Shown: positions 38,513-47,557, numbered from the stretch's first letter. The stretch is DNA of 64,000 bases from Xenophilus sp. L33 (GCF_009765735.1 NZ_LMUW01000048.1:1-64000); one strand, 5' to 3'. Notes: generated by a model from the sequence alone, not told the origin. Program-made: numbers and translations.

Positions 38513-38555
38513 GGCCGGCCATTCTGCCGCAGCAGGCGGCCGGCGGAGGTGTCCG

Positions 38556-39863
38556 TCAGGCGATCGCCGCGACCCGTCCCTTGCGGTAGAGCACAAGCGT
38601 CGCCACCAGGCCGCAGATCGCCGCCACGCTGAGCCAGTAGGCGGGCGCGGCCTTGTCGGATGTCAGCTCGATCAGCCAGGTCGACATCGCCGGCGTGAAG
38701 CCGCCGAAGATCGCGGTGGCCAGGCTGTAGGCGAGCGAGAAGCCGACCACCCGCACCTCGACCGGCATCACCTCGGTGAGGGCGACCACCATCGCGCCGT
38801 TGTACATGCCGAAGAGGAACGAGAACCACAGCAGCACGTCGAGCAGCCGGCCGAAGCTCGGCTCGGCGGCCAGCCAGTGCATGGTCGGATAGGCGGTGAA
38901 GATGGCCAGGATGGTGACCGCCAGCAGCAGGGGCTTGCGGCCGATGCGGTCCGACAGCGCACCGCCGATCGGCAGCCAGATGAAGTTGGTGATGGCCACG
39001 AGCAAGGTCACGATCAGGCTGTCGCGCGACGTCAGGTGCAGCACGGTGCGGCCGAAGGTCGGCGTGTAGACCGTGATCAGGTAGAAGGTCGTGGTGGTCA
39101 TCGCCACCAGCATCGCGCCGGCCAGCACGGTGCGCCAGTTGCGCGCCATCGAGGCGAAGACCTCGCGGGTGCTCGGATGGTGGGCGCGGGCCTGGAAGGC
39201 CTCGGTCTCCTGCAGCGAGCGGCGCAGCAGGAAGATCACCGGGATGATCGAGCAGCCGACGAAGAACGGGATGCGCCAGCCCCACGCGGCCAGCGCGCCC
39301 GGGTCCATCACTTCGTTGAGCCCGAAGCCCAGCGCCGCCGCCAGCACGATCGACAGCTGCTGGCTGGCCGATTGCCACGACGTGTAGAAGCCCTTGTGGC
39401 CCGGCGTCGCCATCTCGGCCAGGTAGACCGAGACGCCGCCCAGTTCCGCGCCCGCCGAGAAGCCCTGCAGCAGCCGCCCGATCAGCACCAGCGCCGGCGC
39501 GAGCAACCCGATGGTCGCGTAGCCGGGCACGAAGGCGATCAGCACGGTGCCGCTGGCCATGATCGCCAGGGTCACGATCAGGCCTTGCCGGCGGCCGACC
39601 TTGTCGATGTAGGCGCCCAGCAGGATGGCGCCGAGCGGCCGCATCAGGAAGCCGGCGCCGAAGACCGCGAAGGTCAGCATCAGCGAGGCGAATTCGCTGT
39701 CGGTCGGGAAGAAGGTCTTCGAGATGTTGGTGGCGTAGAAGCCGAACAGGAAGAAGTCGAACTGCTCGAGGAAGTTGCCGCTGGTGACCCGCAGCACGGT
39801 GCCGATCTTCGAGCCGATGTTTTGCGGCGCTTCCTGGCCGGGGGCCAGTGTGGCGGTGTTCAT
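38556..39863 (-). CDS. MFS transporter, metabolite:H+ symporter (citrate/tricarballylate-type)
   Basis: The 435-residue product has 12 transmembrane helices and the MHS-family signatures: [17 protein letters not shown] in helix 1, [10 protein letters not shown] between helices 2 and 3, and [22 protein letters not shown] in helix 4. Relatives import citrate, tricarballylate, dicarboxylates or betaines with protons. It lies downstream of the class II aldolase gene (165 bp) and upstream of the signal-less binding protein. The context suggests it imports the substrate of the HD oxygenase/aldolase pair. Confidence 0.92.
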   Translation of the reverse strand: MNTATLAPGQEAPQNIGSKIGTVLRVTSGNFLEQFDFFLFGFYATNISKTFFPTDSEFASLMLTFAVFGAGFLMRPLGAILLGAYIDKVGRRQGLIVTLAIMASGTVLIAFVPGYATIGLLAPALVLIGRLLQGFSAGAELGGVSVYLAEMATPGHKGFYTSWQSASQQLSIVLAAALGFGLNEVMDPGALAAWGWRIPFFVGCSIIPVIFLLRRSLQETEAFQARAHHPSTREVFASMARNWRTVLAGAMLVAMTTTTFYLITVYTPTFGRTVLHLTSRDSLIVTLLVAITNFIWLPIGGALSDRIGRKPLLLAVTILAIFTAYPTMHWLAAEPSFGRLLDVLLWFSFLFGMYNGAMVVALTEVMPVEVRVVGFSLAYSLATAIFGGFTPAMSTWLIELTSDKAAPAYWLSVAAICGLVATLVLYRKGRVAAIA

Positions 39864-40028
39864 GAATTCTCCTGGGGGAATGAGGGCCTCATCGGCGCGG
39901 GTATGCCGATCGTAGAGAGAGAAGCCCTGGTTCCGCCACCCGGGCGCTCGGGGTTTGTCCCGACCGTCCGAGTCAGGTCATGGTCAGGCAATCGGGCGGC
40001 CATCGCGAGGCGCCCCTTGCGGCCGGCC

Positions 40029-40796
40029 TCAGGTCTTGTAGCTCGGGTCGAGCCGGTCGAGCTTGCGGATCAGCGACGGCCACACGAAGGAGCCGCCCAT
40101 GCCGCCGGTCTGCACCTTCATCGCGTGGCCCACGCCTTCGACGATGCGCGGGTCGACCTGGGTCAGTTCGCCGCCGCCGGATTGCGCCGCGAGCTGGATC
40201 TGGCAGGTGCTCTCGAAGGTGTACATGCTGAGGAAGGCGTCGGCGATCGACTTGCCGACGGTCAGCAGGCCGTGGTTGCGCAGCATGAGGAAATTGCAGT
40301 GGCCGAGGTCGTTCTGCAGCCGCGGCTTCTCGTCGTCGCGCACCGCGACGCCTTCGTAGCCGTGGTAGGCCAGCGAGGCCAGCACGAAGGTCGACTGCTG
40401 GCTGATCGGCAGGATGCCTTCCTTCTGCGCGCTGACGCCGACGCCGGCGCGGGTGTGGGTGTGCAGCACGCACTGGATGTCTTCGCGCGCCGCGTGGATC
40501 GCGCTGTGGATCACGAAGCCGGCCGGGTTCACCGGATAGGGCGAGTCGATGATCTTGTTGCACTCCTGGTCGATCTTGACCAGGCTCGAGGCGGTGATCT
40601 CGTCGAACATCAGGCCGTACGGGTTGATCAGGAAGTGATGCTCCGGGCCGGGCACGCGCGCGGTGATGTGCGTGAAGATGAGGTCGCTCCAGCCATAGAG
40701 GGCGACCAGCCTGTAGCAGGCGGCGAGGTCGACCCGCAGCTGCCACTCTTCGGCGCTGACGATTTTCTGGATTTCGGCTTGGGTGCTGGCGTTCAT
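40029..40796 (-). CDS. Class II aldolase/adducin family protein
   Basis: The 255-residue product contains LYGWSDLIFTHITARVPG, VIHSAIHAAREDIQCVLHTHTRAGVGVSAQ and FLMLRNHGLLTVGKS, the three metal/substrate blocks of class II (zinc) aldolases. The HTH pair and the late His supply the metal ligands. Relatives cleave or decarboxylate phosphorylated or free hydroxy-acids. It starts 30 nt after the HD-domain gene, so the two are likely to act in sequence. The specific substrate is unknown; adducin-type members without clear enzyme function are an alternative. Confidence 0.88.
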   Translation of the reverse strand: MNASTQAEIQKIVSAEEWQLRVDLAACYRLVALYGWSDLIFTHITARVPGPEHHFLINPYGLMFDEITASSLVKIDQECNKIIDSPYPVNPAGFVIHSAIHAAREDIQCVLHTHTRAGVGVSAQKEGILPISQQSTFVLASLAYHGYEGVAVRDDEKPRLQNDLGHCNFLMLRNHGLLTVGKSIADAFLSMYTFESTCQIQLAAQSGGGELTQVDPRIVEGVGHAMKVQTGGMGGSFVWPSLIRKLDRLDPSYKT

Positions 40797-40826
40797 TCGT
40801 GGGCTCCTGTCTCGGGGGAAGTGGGT

Positions 40827-41420
40827 TCAGGCGGCGGCCGTCTCGGGATGCACGACCGGCTTGTAGATCGACTGGCGCGGCTGCGCCATCACGCGGCGAA
40901 GCATCGGCTCGAATTCGACGATCGGCAAGGTCTCGGCCTTCGGGTCGAAGGCCGGGTTGTCGTAGAGCTCGCAGAACTCGGCGGTGCGCTCGAAGTTCGG
41001 ATGGCTGCGGAAGCCCTCGCGCATGTCGCGGTCCAGCCCGATGTGATGGAAGAAGTAGTGGCCCTGGAAGATGCCGTGGTGGGCCACCATCCAGTGGTTC
41101 TCCTCGGTCACGAAGGGCTTCAGGATCGCCGCGGCGATGTCCGGGTGATTCATGGTGCCGAGCGTGTCGCCGATGTCGTGCAGCAGAGCGCAGACCACGT
41201 ATTCCTCGTCGCGGCCGTCGCGCAGCGCGCGGGTGGCGGTCTGCAGCGAATGGCTGTAGCGGTCGATCGGGAAGCCGCCGTAGTCGCCTTCCAGGATCTG
41301 CAGGTGCTTGATGACCCGTTCGGGCAGCTTCATCGCGAAGGGCATGAATTCGCCGCTGATGGCCTGCCAGTCTTCCTTGGTGCTGTCCTGCATGCGGACG
41401 AAATTCGCTCGGGCGTTCAT
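40827..41420 (-). CDS. HD-domain protein, probable PhnZ-like diiron oxygenase
   Basis: The 197-residue product has YSHSLQTATRALRDG (H57) and VVCALLHDIGD (H81-D82). H92 follows in NHPDIAAAIL, H115 in AHHGIFQGHYFFHH, and D154 in ELYDNPAFDP. The order and most spacings follow PhnZ-type HD oxygenases (HSLQ..., ALLHD, single His, His, WD), which use a mixed-valent diiron site to cleave C-P or C-C bonds. An ordinary HD phosphohydrolase cannot be excluded. It is first in the run with class II aldolase, MHS transporter and binding protein, and diverges from a CRP-like regulator across a palindrome. Confidence 0.8.
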   Translation of the reverse strand: MNARANFVRMQDSTKEDWQAISGEFMPFAMKLPERVIKHLQILEGDYGGFPIDRYSHSLQTATRALRDGRDEEYVVCALLHDIGDTLGTMNHPDIAAAILKPFVTEENHWMVAHHGIFQGHYFFHHIGLDRDMREGFRSHPNFERTAEFCELYDNPAFDPKAETLPIVEFEPMLRRVMAQPRQSIYKPVVHPETAAA

Positions 41421-41474
41421 CGTGTGTGTCTTTCGTGGGGTGCAAAGACTTTAGACCCGCGCCGGTCGCTCAAC

Positions 41475-41490
41475 TGTCAAAAAATTGACA
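41475..41490. promoter_or_regulatory. CRP/FNR-like operator between divergent genes
   Basis: TGTCAA-AAAA-TTGACA is a perfect dyad (TGTCA-N6-TGACA), similar in layout to CRP sites (TGTGA-N6-TCACA). It lies 54 bp upstream of the HD-domain gene start and 39 bp upstream of the CRP-like regulator start. Confidence 0.6.
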
Positions 41491-41529
41491 ATAGAGGGCT
41501 CTGGTAAACCCCCGGATGCATTCTCGAAC

Positions 41530-42258
41530 ATGGCCGCCTCGCAACCTCTGCCTCCTCATGTGTCGGCCGCGCACCGCGCCGCCATGGAGGCCAATCCGTG
41601 GTTCGCCTCGATCCCGACGGCACAGCGCGAGGCCCTGCTCGGCGCCTCCGAGCTGATGCACCTGCGGCGCGGCGCCATGGTGTTCCGCCAGGGCGATCCG
41701 GTGCATGCGGCCGGCGCCGGCTTCTTCGGGCTGGCGGCCGGCACGATCAAGATCTCGACCCTGCGCCAGGACGGCCGCGAGGCGATCCTGGCGGTGCTCG
41801 AGCCGGGCAACTGGTTCGGCGAGATCAGCCTGATCGACGGCTCGCCGCGCACCCACGACGCCACCGCCCTGAGCGCGCTCGACCTGTTGGTCGTGCCCTT
41901 CGACGCCTTCGCGCGGCAGATGCAGGGCGCGCCTTTCGCCCATGCGATCGCCGGCCTGCTGGCGGCGCGCGTGCGCGGCCTCTATGCGCTCATGGAAGAC
42001 GCCACCCTGCGCGGCCTGCGCGCCCGGATCGCCCGCCGCCTCCTGACCCTGGCGCGCGGCGACGCGACCCAGTCGCAGGTGTCTCGCGCCGTGCTGACCC
42101 TGCCGCAGGAGGCGCTGGCGATGATGCTCGGCGTGACCCGGCAGACCTTGTCGAAGGAGCTCAACGCGCTGGCGAAGGAGGGCGTGATCGGCCTCGGCTA
42201 CGGGCGCATCGAACTGCTGGCGCCGCAGAAACTGAAGCTGCTGGGCAGCGCGGTCTGA
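41530..42258 (+). CDS. CRP/FNR-family regulator
   Basis: The 242-residue product has a cNMP-binding beta roll (about residues 25-145, with LEPGNWFGEISLIDGSPRTHDA, the phosphate-binding cassette region) and a CRP-type winged helix (about 165-235, LPQEALAMMLGVTRQTLSKELNAL). The cassette keeps GE and R residues but the cAMP specificity is unproven. ATG 41530 is used; an in-frame start at 41485 lies in the operator. It diverges from the HD oxygenase/aldolase/transporter run and is the obvious candidate regulator of it. It differs from the CRP-GAF proteins in lacking any C-terminal domain. Confidence 0.88.
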   Translation: MAASQPLPPHVSAAHRAAMEANPWFASIPTAQREALLGASELMHLRRGAMVFRQGDPVHAAGAGFFGLAAGTIKISTLRQDGREAILAVLEPGNWFGEISLIDGSPRTHDATALSALDLLVVPFDAFARQMQGAPFAHAIAGLLAARVRGLYALMEDATLRGLRARIARRLLTLARGDATQSQVSRAVLTLPQEALAMMLGVTRQTLSKELNALAKEGVIGLGYGRIELLAPQKLKLLGSAV

Positions 42259-42275
42259 ACAAGGCGGGAATCGTT

Positions 42276-42293
42276 GCTGACCGATTGGTCAGC
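42276..42293. promoter_or_regulatory. Perfect inverted repeat after the CRP-like gene
   Basis: GCTGACC-GATT-GGTCAGC is a perfect 7-bp dyad 17 bp after the regulator stop and 123 bp before the next gene. With no T-run it is a weak terminator candidate; it also resembles a TetR-type operator. Confidence 0.4.
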
Positions 42294-42416
42294 CGGCGCG
42301 ACATCCGATTGCCATAATCTGTAACTTTGTATTTAACTTGTGGCTTTTTGCACAGGCTCAAAGCGGCCGGCGCTGTCAACATTCTTCCTGAGCCGGAATC
42401 GATCCGGACGGAAGAA

Positions 42417-42854
42417 ATGAAGCAAACGACACCCGAACTCGCCCTGTTGGAAAGCGCTTTGGTCGCCATCGAGAAAGTGCTCGCGCACGCCGAGGCCGGC
42501 TTGCAAGGAAACCTCTATCGGGGGCCGACCGCCAACGTGCCGCTGGAGGCGCTCGGCATGAACGGGTCGATCGAGGGCGAGGGCTACCGGGCCAGCGCGG
42601 CGCATTCGGCGATCCACATCTGCCTGAGTTCGGCCGCGGCGCTGGTCGACGTCAGCCAGGCCATGATGACCCGCCACGGCCCGCGCAGCGCGCAGGAACT
42701 CGAGCAGGAGTGGCATGCGCTGGTCACCCACACCAAGATGGCCAGCCGCTCGGCCTACCGCGCGGCGCTGATCATGGCTTCGCAGATGAACGTGCTGCAG
42801 GCGCAGCGCAGCGCGACGCCGGACATCGAGGCGCCGTTCAGCCTGACGCACTGA
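42417..42854 (+). CDS. Hypothetical helical protein
   Basis: From ATG 42417 the product is 145 residues and helix-rich: LALLESALVAIEKVLAHAEAGLQ, AAHSAIHICLSSAAALVDVSQAMM and RSAYRAALIMASQMNVLQA. There is no signal peptide. The pattern is slightly phasin-like but no family motif is convincing. A GAAG site lies 3-6 nt before the ATG. It is preceded by a perfect dyad at 42276-42293 and followed immediately by a GC-rich hairpin. Function unknown. Confidence 0.6.
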   Translation: MKQTTPELALLESALVAIEKVLAHAEAGLQGNLYRGPTANVPLEALGMNGSIEGEGYRASAAHSAIHICLSSAAALVDVSQAMMTRHGPRSAQELEQEWHALVTHTKMASRSAYRAALIMASQMNVLQAQRSATPDIEAPFSLTH

Positions 42855-42855
42855 G

Positions 42856-42872
42856 CCGCGCGCTCCGCGCGG
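42856..42872. terminator. GC-rich hairpin between convergent genes
   Basis: CCGCGCG-CTC-CGCGCGG starts directly after the stop of 42417-42854 and faces the end of trmB. There is no T-run, so a bidirectional terminator is only a possibility. Confidence 0.35.
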
Positions 42873-42893
42873 CCGCGGCGCGCCCGACGCGCT

Positions 42894-43667
42894 TCAGGTC
42901 CGCTCGAAGACGACGTCCCAGACGCCGTGGCCGAGCTTGATGCCGCGGTTCTCGAACTTGGTCAGCGGCCGGTAGACCGGCTTGGGCGCGAAGTCGGTCG
43001 CGGTGTTGCGCAGCAGCGGCTCGTGGCGCAGCACCTCCAGCATCTGCTCGGCGTAGGGCTGCCAGTCGGTGGCGCAATGCAGGTAGCCGCCGGCGCGCAG
43101 CCGCGCGGCCAGCTGGTGCACCAGCGGCGGCTGGATCAGGCGGCGCTTGTTGTGGCGCTTCTTGTGCCACGGATCCGGGAAGAACACGTGCACGCCGGCC
43201 AGCGTGGCGGGCGCCAGCATGTGGTCGATCACGTCGACCGCGTCATGGGCGCAGATGCGGATGTTCTGCAGGCCCAGCTCGCCGATCCGCTTGAGCAGCG
43301 CCCCGACGCCGGGCTCGTGCACCTCGCAGCAGAGGAAATTCTTCTCCGGCATCAGCGCCGCGATGAAGGCGGTGGCTTCGCCCATGCCGAAGCCGATCTC
43401 GAGGATGGTCGGCGCCGGGCGGCCGAAGGCGATCTCGAAGTCGAGCGGCGCCGGCCGGTAGGGCAGCAGGAACTGCGGCCCGAATTCGTCGTAGGCACGC
43501 GCCTGGCCGTCGGTGGTGCGGCCGCCGCGCTTGACGAAGCTCTTCAGGCGGCGGTGCAGCGGATGGTTTTCGCCGGTGGCTTCGGTGGTGGCGGCGGCGG
43601 GGATGCCGCCGATCACGGGCGCGGTGGTCGGCGGGTCCGCCGGGGCTGGTTCAGGGAGTGACGTCAC
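42894..43667 (-). CDS. trmB: tRNA (guanine-N7-)-methyltransferase
   Basis: The 257-residue product has the SAM-binding motif [14 protein letters not shown], and [19 protein letters not shown], the TrmB signature near the catalytic site. It methylates G46 of tRNAs to m7G. The first 40 residues are a Pro/Ala/Thr-rich extension, absent from shorter homologues. Its start overlaps the stop of gluQ by 4 bp, so the two tRNA-modification genes are translationally coupled. Confidence 0.96.
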   Translation of the reverse strand: MTSLPEPAPADPPTTAPVIGGIPAAATTEATGENHPLHRRLKSFVKRGGRTTDGQARAYDEFGPQFLLPYRPAPLDFEIAFGRPAPTILEIGFGMGEATAFIAALMPEKNFLCCEVHEPGVGALLKRIGELGLQNIRICAHDAVDVIDHMLAPATLAGVHVFFPDPWHKKRHNKRRLIQPPLVHQLAARLRAGGYLHCATDWQPYAEQMLEVLRHEPLLRNTATDFAPKPVYRPLTKFENRGIKLGHGVWDVVFERT

Positions 43668-44602
43668 GGCCGCGGATTGTAGAGATCGCGCCAGGCGGGG
43701 ACCCAGGCGGCCAGCGCTTGCGGGATCGATGCAGCGGCTCCCGCGCCTTGCGCGCCTTGCGCGCCTTCAGGCAGCCCGAGCACCCGCGCCGCCGCCCGCA
43801 GCGCCGCCAGCGCCTCGGCTGGCGTGCCGGTCGCCAGCGGCTCGGCGCCGTTCTGCTTGGAGAGCTTGTCGCCGTCGGCGCCGAGCACCAGCGGCGCGTG
43901 CAGGTAGCTCGGCGTCGGCAGGCCGAGCGCGCGCTGCAGCAGGATCTGGCGCGCGGTGTTGTCGGCCAGGTCGGCGCCGCGCACCACGTCGGTCACGCCT
44001 TGCGCGGCATCGTCGACCACCACTGCCAGTTGATAGGCCCAGGGCCCGTCCGCGCGCTGGAGCACGAAGTCGCCGACCTCGCGGCCGACCTGCTGCTGCT
44101 GGGGGCCGAGGCGGCGGTCGGTCCAGTGCAAGGTCTGCAGCCCATGGGCCTGCTCGAAGCGGGTGGTCGCGAAGCGCCAGGCGCGCGCCGGCTTGCCGTG
44201 CAGACCGTCGCGGCAGGTGCCGGGATAGACGCGCTCGCCGTGCCGCGCGTGGACCACGCCGCTTGCTGCCAGCGCTTCGTCGATGTCCTTGCGCGAACAG
44301 CCGCAGGGGTAGGCCCAGTGCGCGCTCGTCAGTTGCGCCAGCGCCGCTTCGTAGAGCGTGCCGCGCTGCGATTGCCAGGTGGGCGCTTCGTCAGGCTGCA
44401 GGCCGCAAGCGGCCAGTTGGGCGAGGATGCGTTCGCCCAGTCCGGGCTGGCAGCGTTCGGTGTCGGCGTCCTCGATGCGCACCAGCCAACGGGCTTGCGG
44501 GCCACGAGCCCGGACGTCGAGCCAGCTGGCCAGGGCCGCCACCAGCGAGCCGGCGTGCAGCGGGCCGGTGGGCGAGGGTGCGAACCGGCCGATCCGGGGC
44601 AT
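43664..44602 (-). CDS. gluQ: Glutamyl-Q tRNA(Asp) synthetase
   Basis: The 312-residue product resembles the catalytic half of GluRS without the anticodon domain: [15 protein letters not shown] (HIGH-type), [12 protein letters not shown] and DKLSKQNGA (KMSKS-type). Zinc ligands are in YPCGCSRKD and YPGTC. It attaches glutamate to queuosine 34 of tRNA-Asp. A short tandem repeat encodes [10 protein letters not shown] before the C-terminus. The stop overlaps the trmB start by 4 bp, and the upstream FAD oxidoreductase gene ends 6 nt away, so the three are likely co-transcribed. Confidence 0.94.
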   Translation of the reverse strand: MPRIGRFAPSPTGPLHAGSLVAALASWLDVRARGPQARWLVRIEDADTERCQPGLGERILAQLAACGLQPDEAPTWQSQRGTLYEAALAQLTSAHWAYPCGCSRKDIDEALAASGVVHARHGERVYPGTCRDGLHGKPARAWRFATTRFEQAHGLQTLHWTDRRLGPQQQQVGREVGDFVLQRADGPWAYQLAVVVDDAAQGVTDVVRGADLADNTARQILLQRALGLPTPSYLHAPLVLGADGDKLSKQNGAEPLATGTPAEALAALRAAARVLGLPEGAQGAQGAGAAASIPQALAAWVPAWRDLYNPRP

Positions 44603-44608
44603 GGACCG

Positions 44609-45676
44609 TCAGAGGGCTTTCAGCGCCAGCGTGAGGCCCGATAGGAAGGCGTCCTCGACCCGGTGCCCCATGCACCAGTCGCCGGCCACGCCCAGCCGCA
44701 GCCGGGCGTCCCACAGGTGCGGCTTGCCGAGCGGCACCTGGGTCTGCGCCTCGGGCCAGCAGCGCGCCTGCGCGTGCGAAGGCTCGGCCCGGACGCCGGT
44801 GATCTCGGAAAAGGCGCGCAGCAACTTGGCCTCGACCCGCGCGGCGTCGTCGCGCAGATGCTCCTGCGACCAGGCGGCGCTCGCCTGCAAGGTCCAGCGC
44901 TCGACCGGATCGCGCCCCGGCTTGGACGATTCGCGCGCCAGCCAGGCGACCCGGTGGTGCGTGCTGCGCGCGGCGTTCCATTGGGGCCCGAGGTGCGACA
45001 GGGTCGGCTGGTTGGCCTGCGGGAAGGCGATCATCAAGGTCCAGCAGGGCGCGATGCGCACCGGCGCGATCTTGCTGGCGAGGGCCGGCGCGAGGTCGCC
45101 GGCCAGCAGCTCGCGGGTGCGGGCGGGCGGCACCGCCAGCAGCACCGCGTCGAAGCCGGAATAGACGTGCTGCGACTCGTCGTCGCCGCTGCTGCGCAAT
45201 TGCCAGCGCTTGGGGTCGAGGGCGTCGGGCTCGATGCGGGTCACGCGGGTCTGCGTCACCAGCGCATCGCCCAACGGCGCGGCCCAGTGCGCGACCAGGG
45301 CGTCCATGCCGGGCTGGGCCACCCAGTGCGGCTCGAGCGCCGGCAGCGCGGCCTCCGCCACCCGGCCATGCGCATCGAGCACGCGCACGAGATTGGCGCT
45401 CCAGGGCTTGCAGATGGCGGGTGTGGCCTCCAGCACCTGGGCGAAACGCGGGTCGCGCACGGTGAAATATTGGGCGCCGCTGTCGAAGCTGCCGAAGGGC
45501 GTCGGCACGCTGGCCATGCGGCCGCCGACGCGGGCCTCGCGTTCGAAGACGCTCACGCGATGGCCGGCCTGCTGCAAGGTGCGGGCGCAGGCCACGCCCG
45601 CGATGCCGGCGCCGATGACGGCGTAGTGGCGGGTCGAAGGGGTTCGGTGACGGTCGGCGACAGGACGCAGTTGCAT
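44609..45676 (-). CDS. FAD-dependent amine oxidase/renalase-like oxidoreductase
   Basis: From ATG 45676 the product is 355 residues with an N-terminal dinucleotide site HYAVIGAGIAGVACARTLQQAG and the ATG-motif-like EREARVGGRMAS. The C-terminal FAD block is LRLGVAGDWCMGHRVEDAFLSG. This is the layout of bacterial renalase-like NAD(P)/FAD amine oxidases, whose substrates are mostly unknown. A cytosolic location is expected. It lies 6 nt upstream of gluQ and 50 nt downstream of the LysR gene on the same strand. Confidence 0.85.
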   Translation of the reverse strand: MQLRPVADRHRTPSTRHYAVIGAGIAGVACARTLQQAGHRVSVFEREARVGGRMASVPTPFGSFDSGAQYFTVRDPRFAQVLEATPAICKPWSANLVRVLDAHGRVAEAALPALEPHWVAQPGMDALVAHWAAPLGDALVTQTRVTRIEPDALDPKRWQLRSSGDDESQHVYSGFDAVLLAVPPARTRELLAGDLAPALASKIAPVRIAPCWTLMIAFPQANQPTLSHLGPQWNAARSTHHRVAWLARESSKPGRDPVERWTLQASAAWSQEHLRDDAARVEAKLLRAFSEITGVRAEPSHAQARCWPEAQTQVPLGKPHLWDARLRLGVAGDWCMGHRVEDAFLSGLTLALKAL

Positions 45677-45726
45677 GTCGGTCTCTCTTTTTCTGGGTGG
45701 CGATGCAGCCACTCTAACCGCTCGCT

Positions 45727-46677
45727 TCAGCGTCCCCGATGGCGTTCGAGCAGTGCGCGCCGGGTGCCCTCGTGCTCGAAGCGTTCGAGCCACCAGCTCA
45801 GCGCCCGCCCCGGGCCGGTGGCGCTGCGGGTGCGCCAGGCCAGGTGCATGGTGCCGAGCGGCTCGACCCGCTCGGTGCGGCGCGTGACCAGGCGGCCTGC
45901 CTCGATGTAAGGGCGCGCCATCGGCTCGGGCAGGAAGCCGCCGCCCAGGCCGTGCAGTTGCGCGGCCAGCTTGGCCTGCATGGTCGGCACGGTCAGCACG
46001 TCCTGGCCGCCGACCAGGTTGACCGTCATGCTCGGCCCGGCGCGCGAGGAGTCGGCCGCGGCCACGGCGCGATGCTGGCGCAGCACGTCGTCGCTGAGCG
46101 GCTCGGGCGCGCGCGCCAGCGGATGGTGCGGCGCCACCGCATAGACGAAGGCCAGTTCGCCGATCAGCCGGCTGCGGATGCCGGTCGCTGTGAAGGCCAA
46201 GCTGGCGGCATCGAGCACCGCGCCGACCGCCAGATCGGCCTCGCCGCTGGTCAGCGCCTCGATAGTGCCGAGCAGGGTCTCGTCGCGCAGCTTGAGCCGG
46301 GTCGGCGGATCGAGCGCGTAGAAGGCGCCGACCAGGTCGAGCATCGGATCGCGGGCGATCACGCTGTCGACCGCGATCGTGAGCATCGGCTCCCAGCCGG
46401 TGGCCACCCGGCGCACCCGGTTGGCCACCGCGTCGATCTCGCCCAGCAGCCGGCCCGATTCGCGCAGCAGTTCGACGCCGGCCTCGGTCACCTTGGCCTG
46501 GCGGCCGCTGCGGTCGAACAGCAGCACGTCGAGCGCGTCCTCGATCTGTCGCACCCGGTAGCTGAGCGCGCTCGGCACCAGCCCCAACGTGCGTGCCGCG
46601 GCGGCGAAGCTGCCGGTGCTGGCGACCGTCTGGAGCATCGACAGGGCGTCGGGCGTGAGGGCTTCGCGCGGGGTCAT
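45727..46677 (-). CDS. LysR-family transcriptional regulator
   Basis: From ATG 46677 the product is 316 residues with the LysR winged helix (LTPDALSMLQTVASTGSFAAAARTLGLVPSALSYRVRQIED, residues 6-65) and a substrate-binding domain of two lobes (about 90-300). The TTG at 46695 upstream is less likely. It diverges from the pirin-DoxX-flavodoxin-pirin series, which is the probable target. The inducer is unknown. It is followed on its own strand by the FAD oxidoreductase gene. Confidence 0.93.
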   Translation of the reverse strand: MTPREALTPDALSMLQTVASTGSFAAAARTLGLVPSALSYRVRQIEDALDVLLFDRSGRQAKVTEAGVELLRESGRLLGEIDAVANRVRRVATGWEPMLTIAVDSVIARDPMLDLVGAFYALDPPTRLKLRDETLLGTIEALTSGEADLAVGAVLDAASLAFTATGIRSRLIGELAFVYAVAPHHPLARAPEPLSDDVLRQHRAVAAADSSRAGPSMTVNLVGGQDVLTVPTMQAKLAAQLHGLGGGFLPEPMARPYIEAGRLVTRRTERVEPLGTMHLAWRTRSATGPGRALSWWLERFEHEGTRRALLERHRGR

Positions 46678-46691
46678 CGGCCTTCCGATCG

Positions 46692-46704
46692 TCAAAAAAT
46701 TTGA
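46692..46704. promoter_or_regulatory. LysR-type binding-site candidate
   Basis: TCAAA-AAA-TTTGA is a perfect dyad in the divergent LysR/pirin region, immediately upstream of the regulator start. It is AT-rich within otherwise GC-rich DNA. Confidence 0.5.
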
Positions 46705-46823
46705 ATGATGCCATCAAATCCGGGCACTTTTCGCGCACGGGTCGGGGCCTAAAGTCCTGCACATCCGCTGCGCACAGGGCGCGGCATCCCAAGGGCCCTC
46801 GAAGGAGGGCTGGAGTCCAAGCG

Positions 46824-47525
46824 ATGTTGCAAGTCCGTAAATCCCAGGAACGCGGTTATGCCGATCACGGCTGGCTGCGCTCCTTCCACAGCTTTTCCTT
46901 TGCCGGTTACTACGACCCCGAACACATGGGTTTCGGCAACCTGCGCGTGATCAACGAAGACCGGGTCGCCGCCGGCGCCGGCTTCGGCACCCATGGCCAC
47001 AAGGACATGGAAATCATCAGCTACGTGCTCTCGGGCGAACTGGCGCACAAGGACAGCATGGGCAACGTGGAATCGATCCCGCCCGGCGACGTCCAGCGCA
47101 TGAGCGCCGGCCGCGGCGTGATGCACAGCGAGTTCAACCACAAGGCCGACGAGACCACCCACTTCCTGCAGATCTGGATCGAGCCGAACGTGCGCGGCAT
47201 CGCGCCGGGCTACGAGCAGAAGAATTTCGCCGCCGAGGAAAAGCGCGGCCGGCTGCGGCTGGTCGCCTCGCCCGACGGCGCCGACAATTCGGTCACCGTG
47301 CATGCCGACGCGCGCCTCTATGCGGGGCTGCTCGACGGCGAAGAGAAGGCCGCGCTGAAGCTCGATCCGAAGCGCAAGAGCTACGTGCACCTGGTGCGCG
47401 GCGAGCTCGAGGTCAACGGCAGCAAGCTGGCCGGCGGCGACGCCGCGTTGCTGGAAGGCGAATCGGAACTGACGCTGAACCACGGCAAGGATGCCGAGGT
47501 GCTGGTGTTCGATCTGGCCGCCTGA
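46824..47525 (+). CDS. Pirin family protein (YhhW-type)
   Basis: The 233-residue product is a bicupin with the pirin metal site: GFGTHGHKDMEIISYVLSGEL (two His plus Glu region) and GRGVMHSEFNHKADETTHFLQIW. E. coli YhhW is a quercetinase-like cupin; others act in stress responses or regulation. ATG 46824 follows GGAGGG. It leads a plus-strand series, with DoxX 32 nt downstream, then a flavodoxin-like protein and a second pirin. The divergent LysR gene and AT-rich dyad suggest control by that regulator. Confidence 0.93.
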   Translation: MLQVRKSQERGYADHGWLRSFHSFSFAGYYDPEHMGFGNLRVINEDRVAAGAGFGTHGHKDMEIISYVLSGELAHKDSMGNVESIPPGDVQRMSAGRGVMHSEFNHKADETTHFLQIWIEPNVRGIAPGYEQKNFAAEEKRGRLRLVASPDGADNSVTVHADARLYAGLLDGEEKAALKLDPKRKSYVHLVRGELEVNGSKLAGGDAALLEGESELTLNHGKDAEVLVFDLAA

Positions 47526-47557
47526 TTTTTCTATTTTTTCAACCGAGGAGTTCAACC

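Noticed and set aside
39864-40028. Possible small gene or transcription terminator between the MHS transporter and class II aldolase genes
   Set aside because: No frame with a ribosome site and no convincing hairpin with T-run was found in this 165-bp gap.
42894-43030. Extended trmB N-terminus as a separate gene or signal peptide
   Set aside because: The extension at the 5' end of the gene (43667 side) is Pro/Ala/Thr-rich and in frame with no stop; it has no hydrophobic core.
43740-43790. Short tandem GCGCCTT-like repeat in gluQ as a microsatellite element
   Set aside because: It is in frame, encodes an Ala/Gly/Gln linker and has only about three imperfect units.
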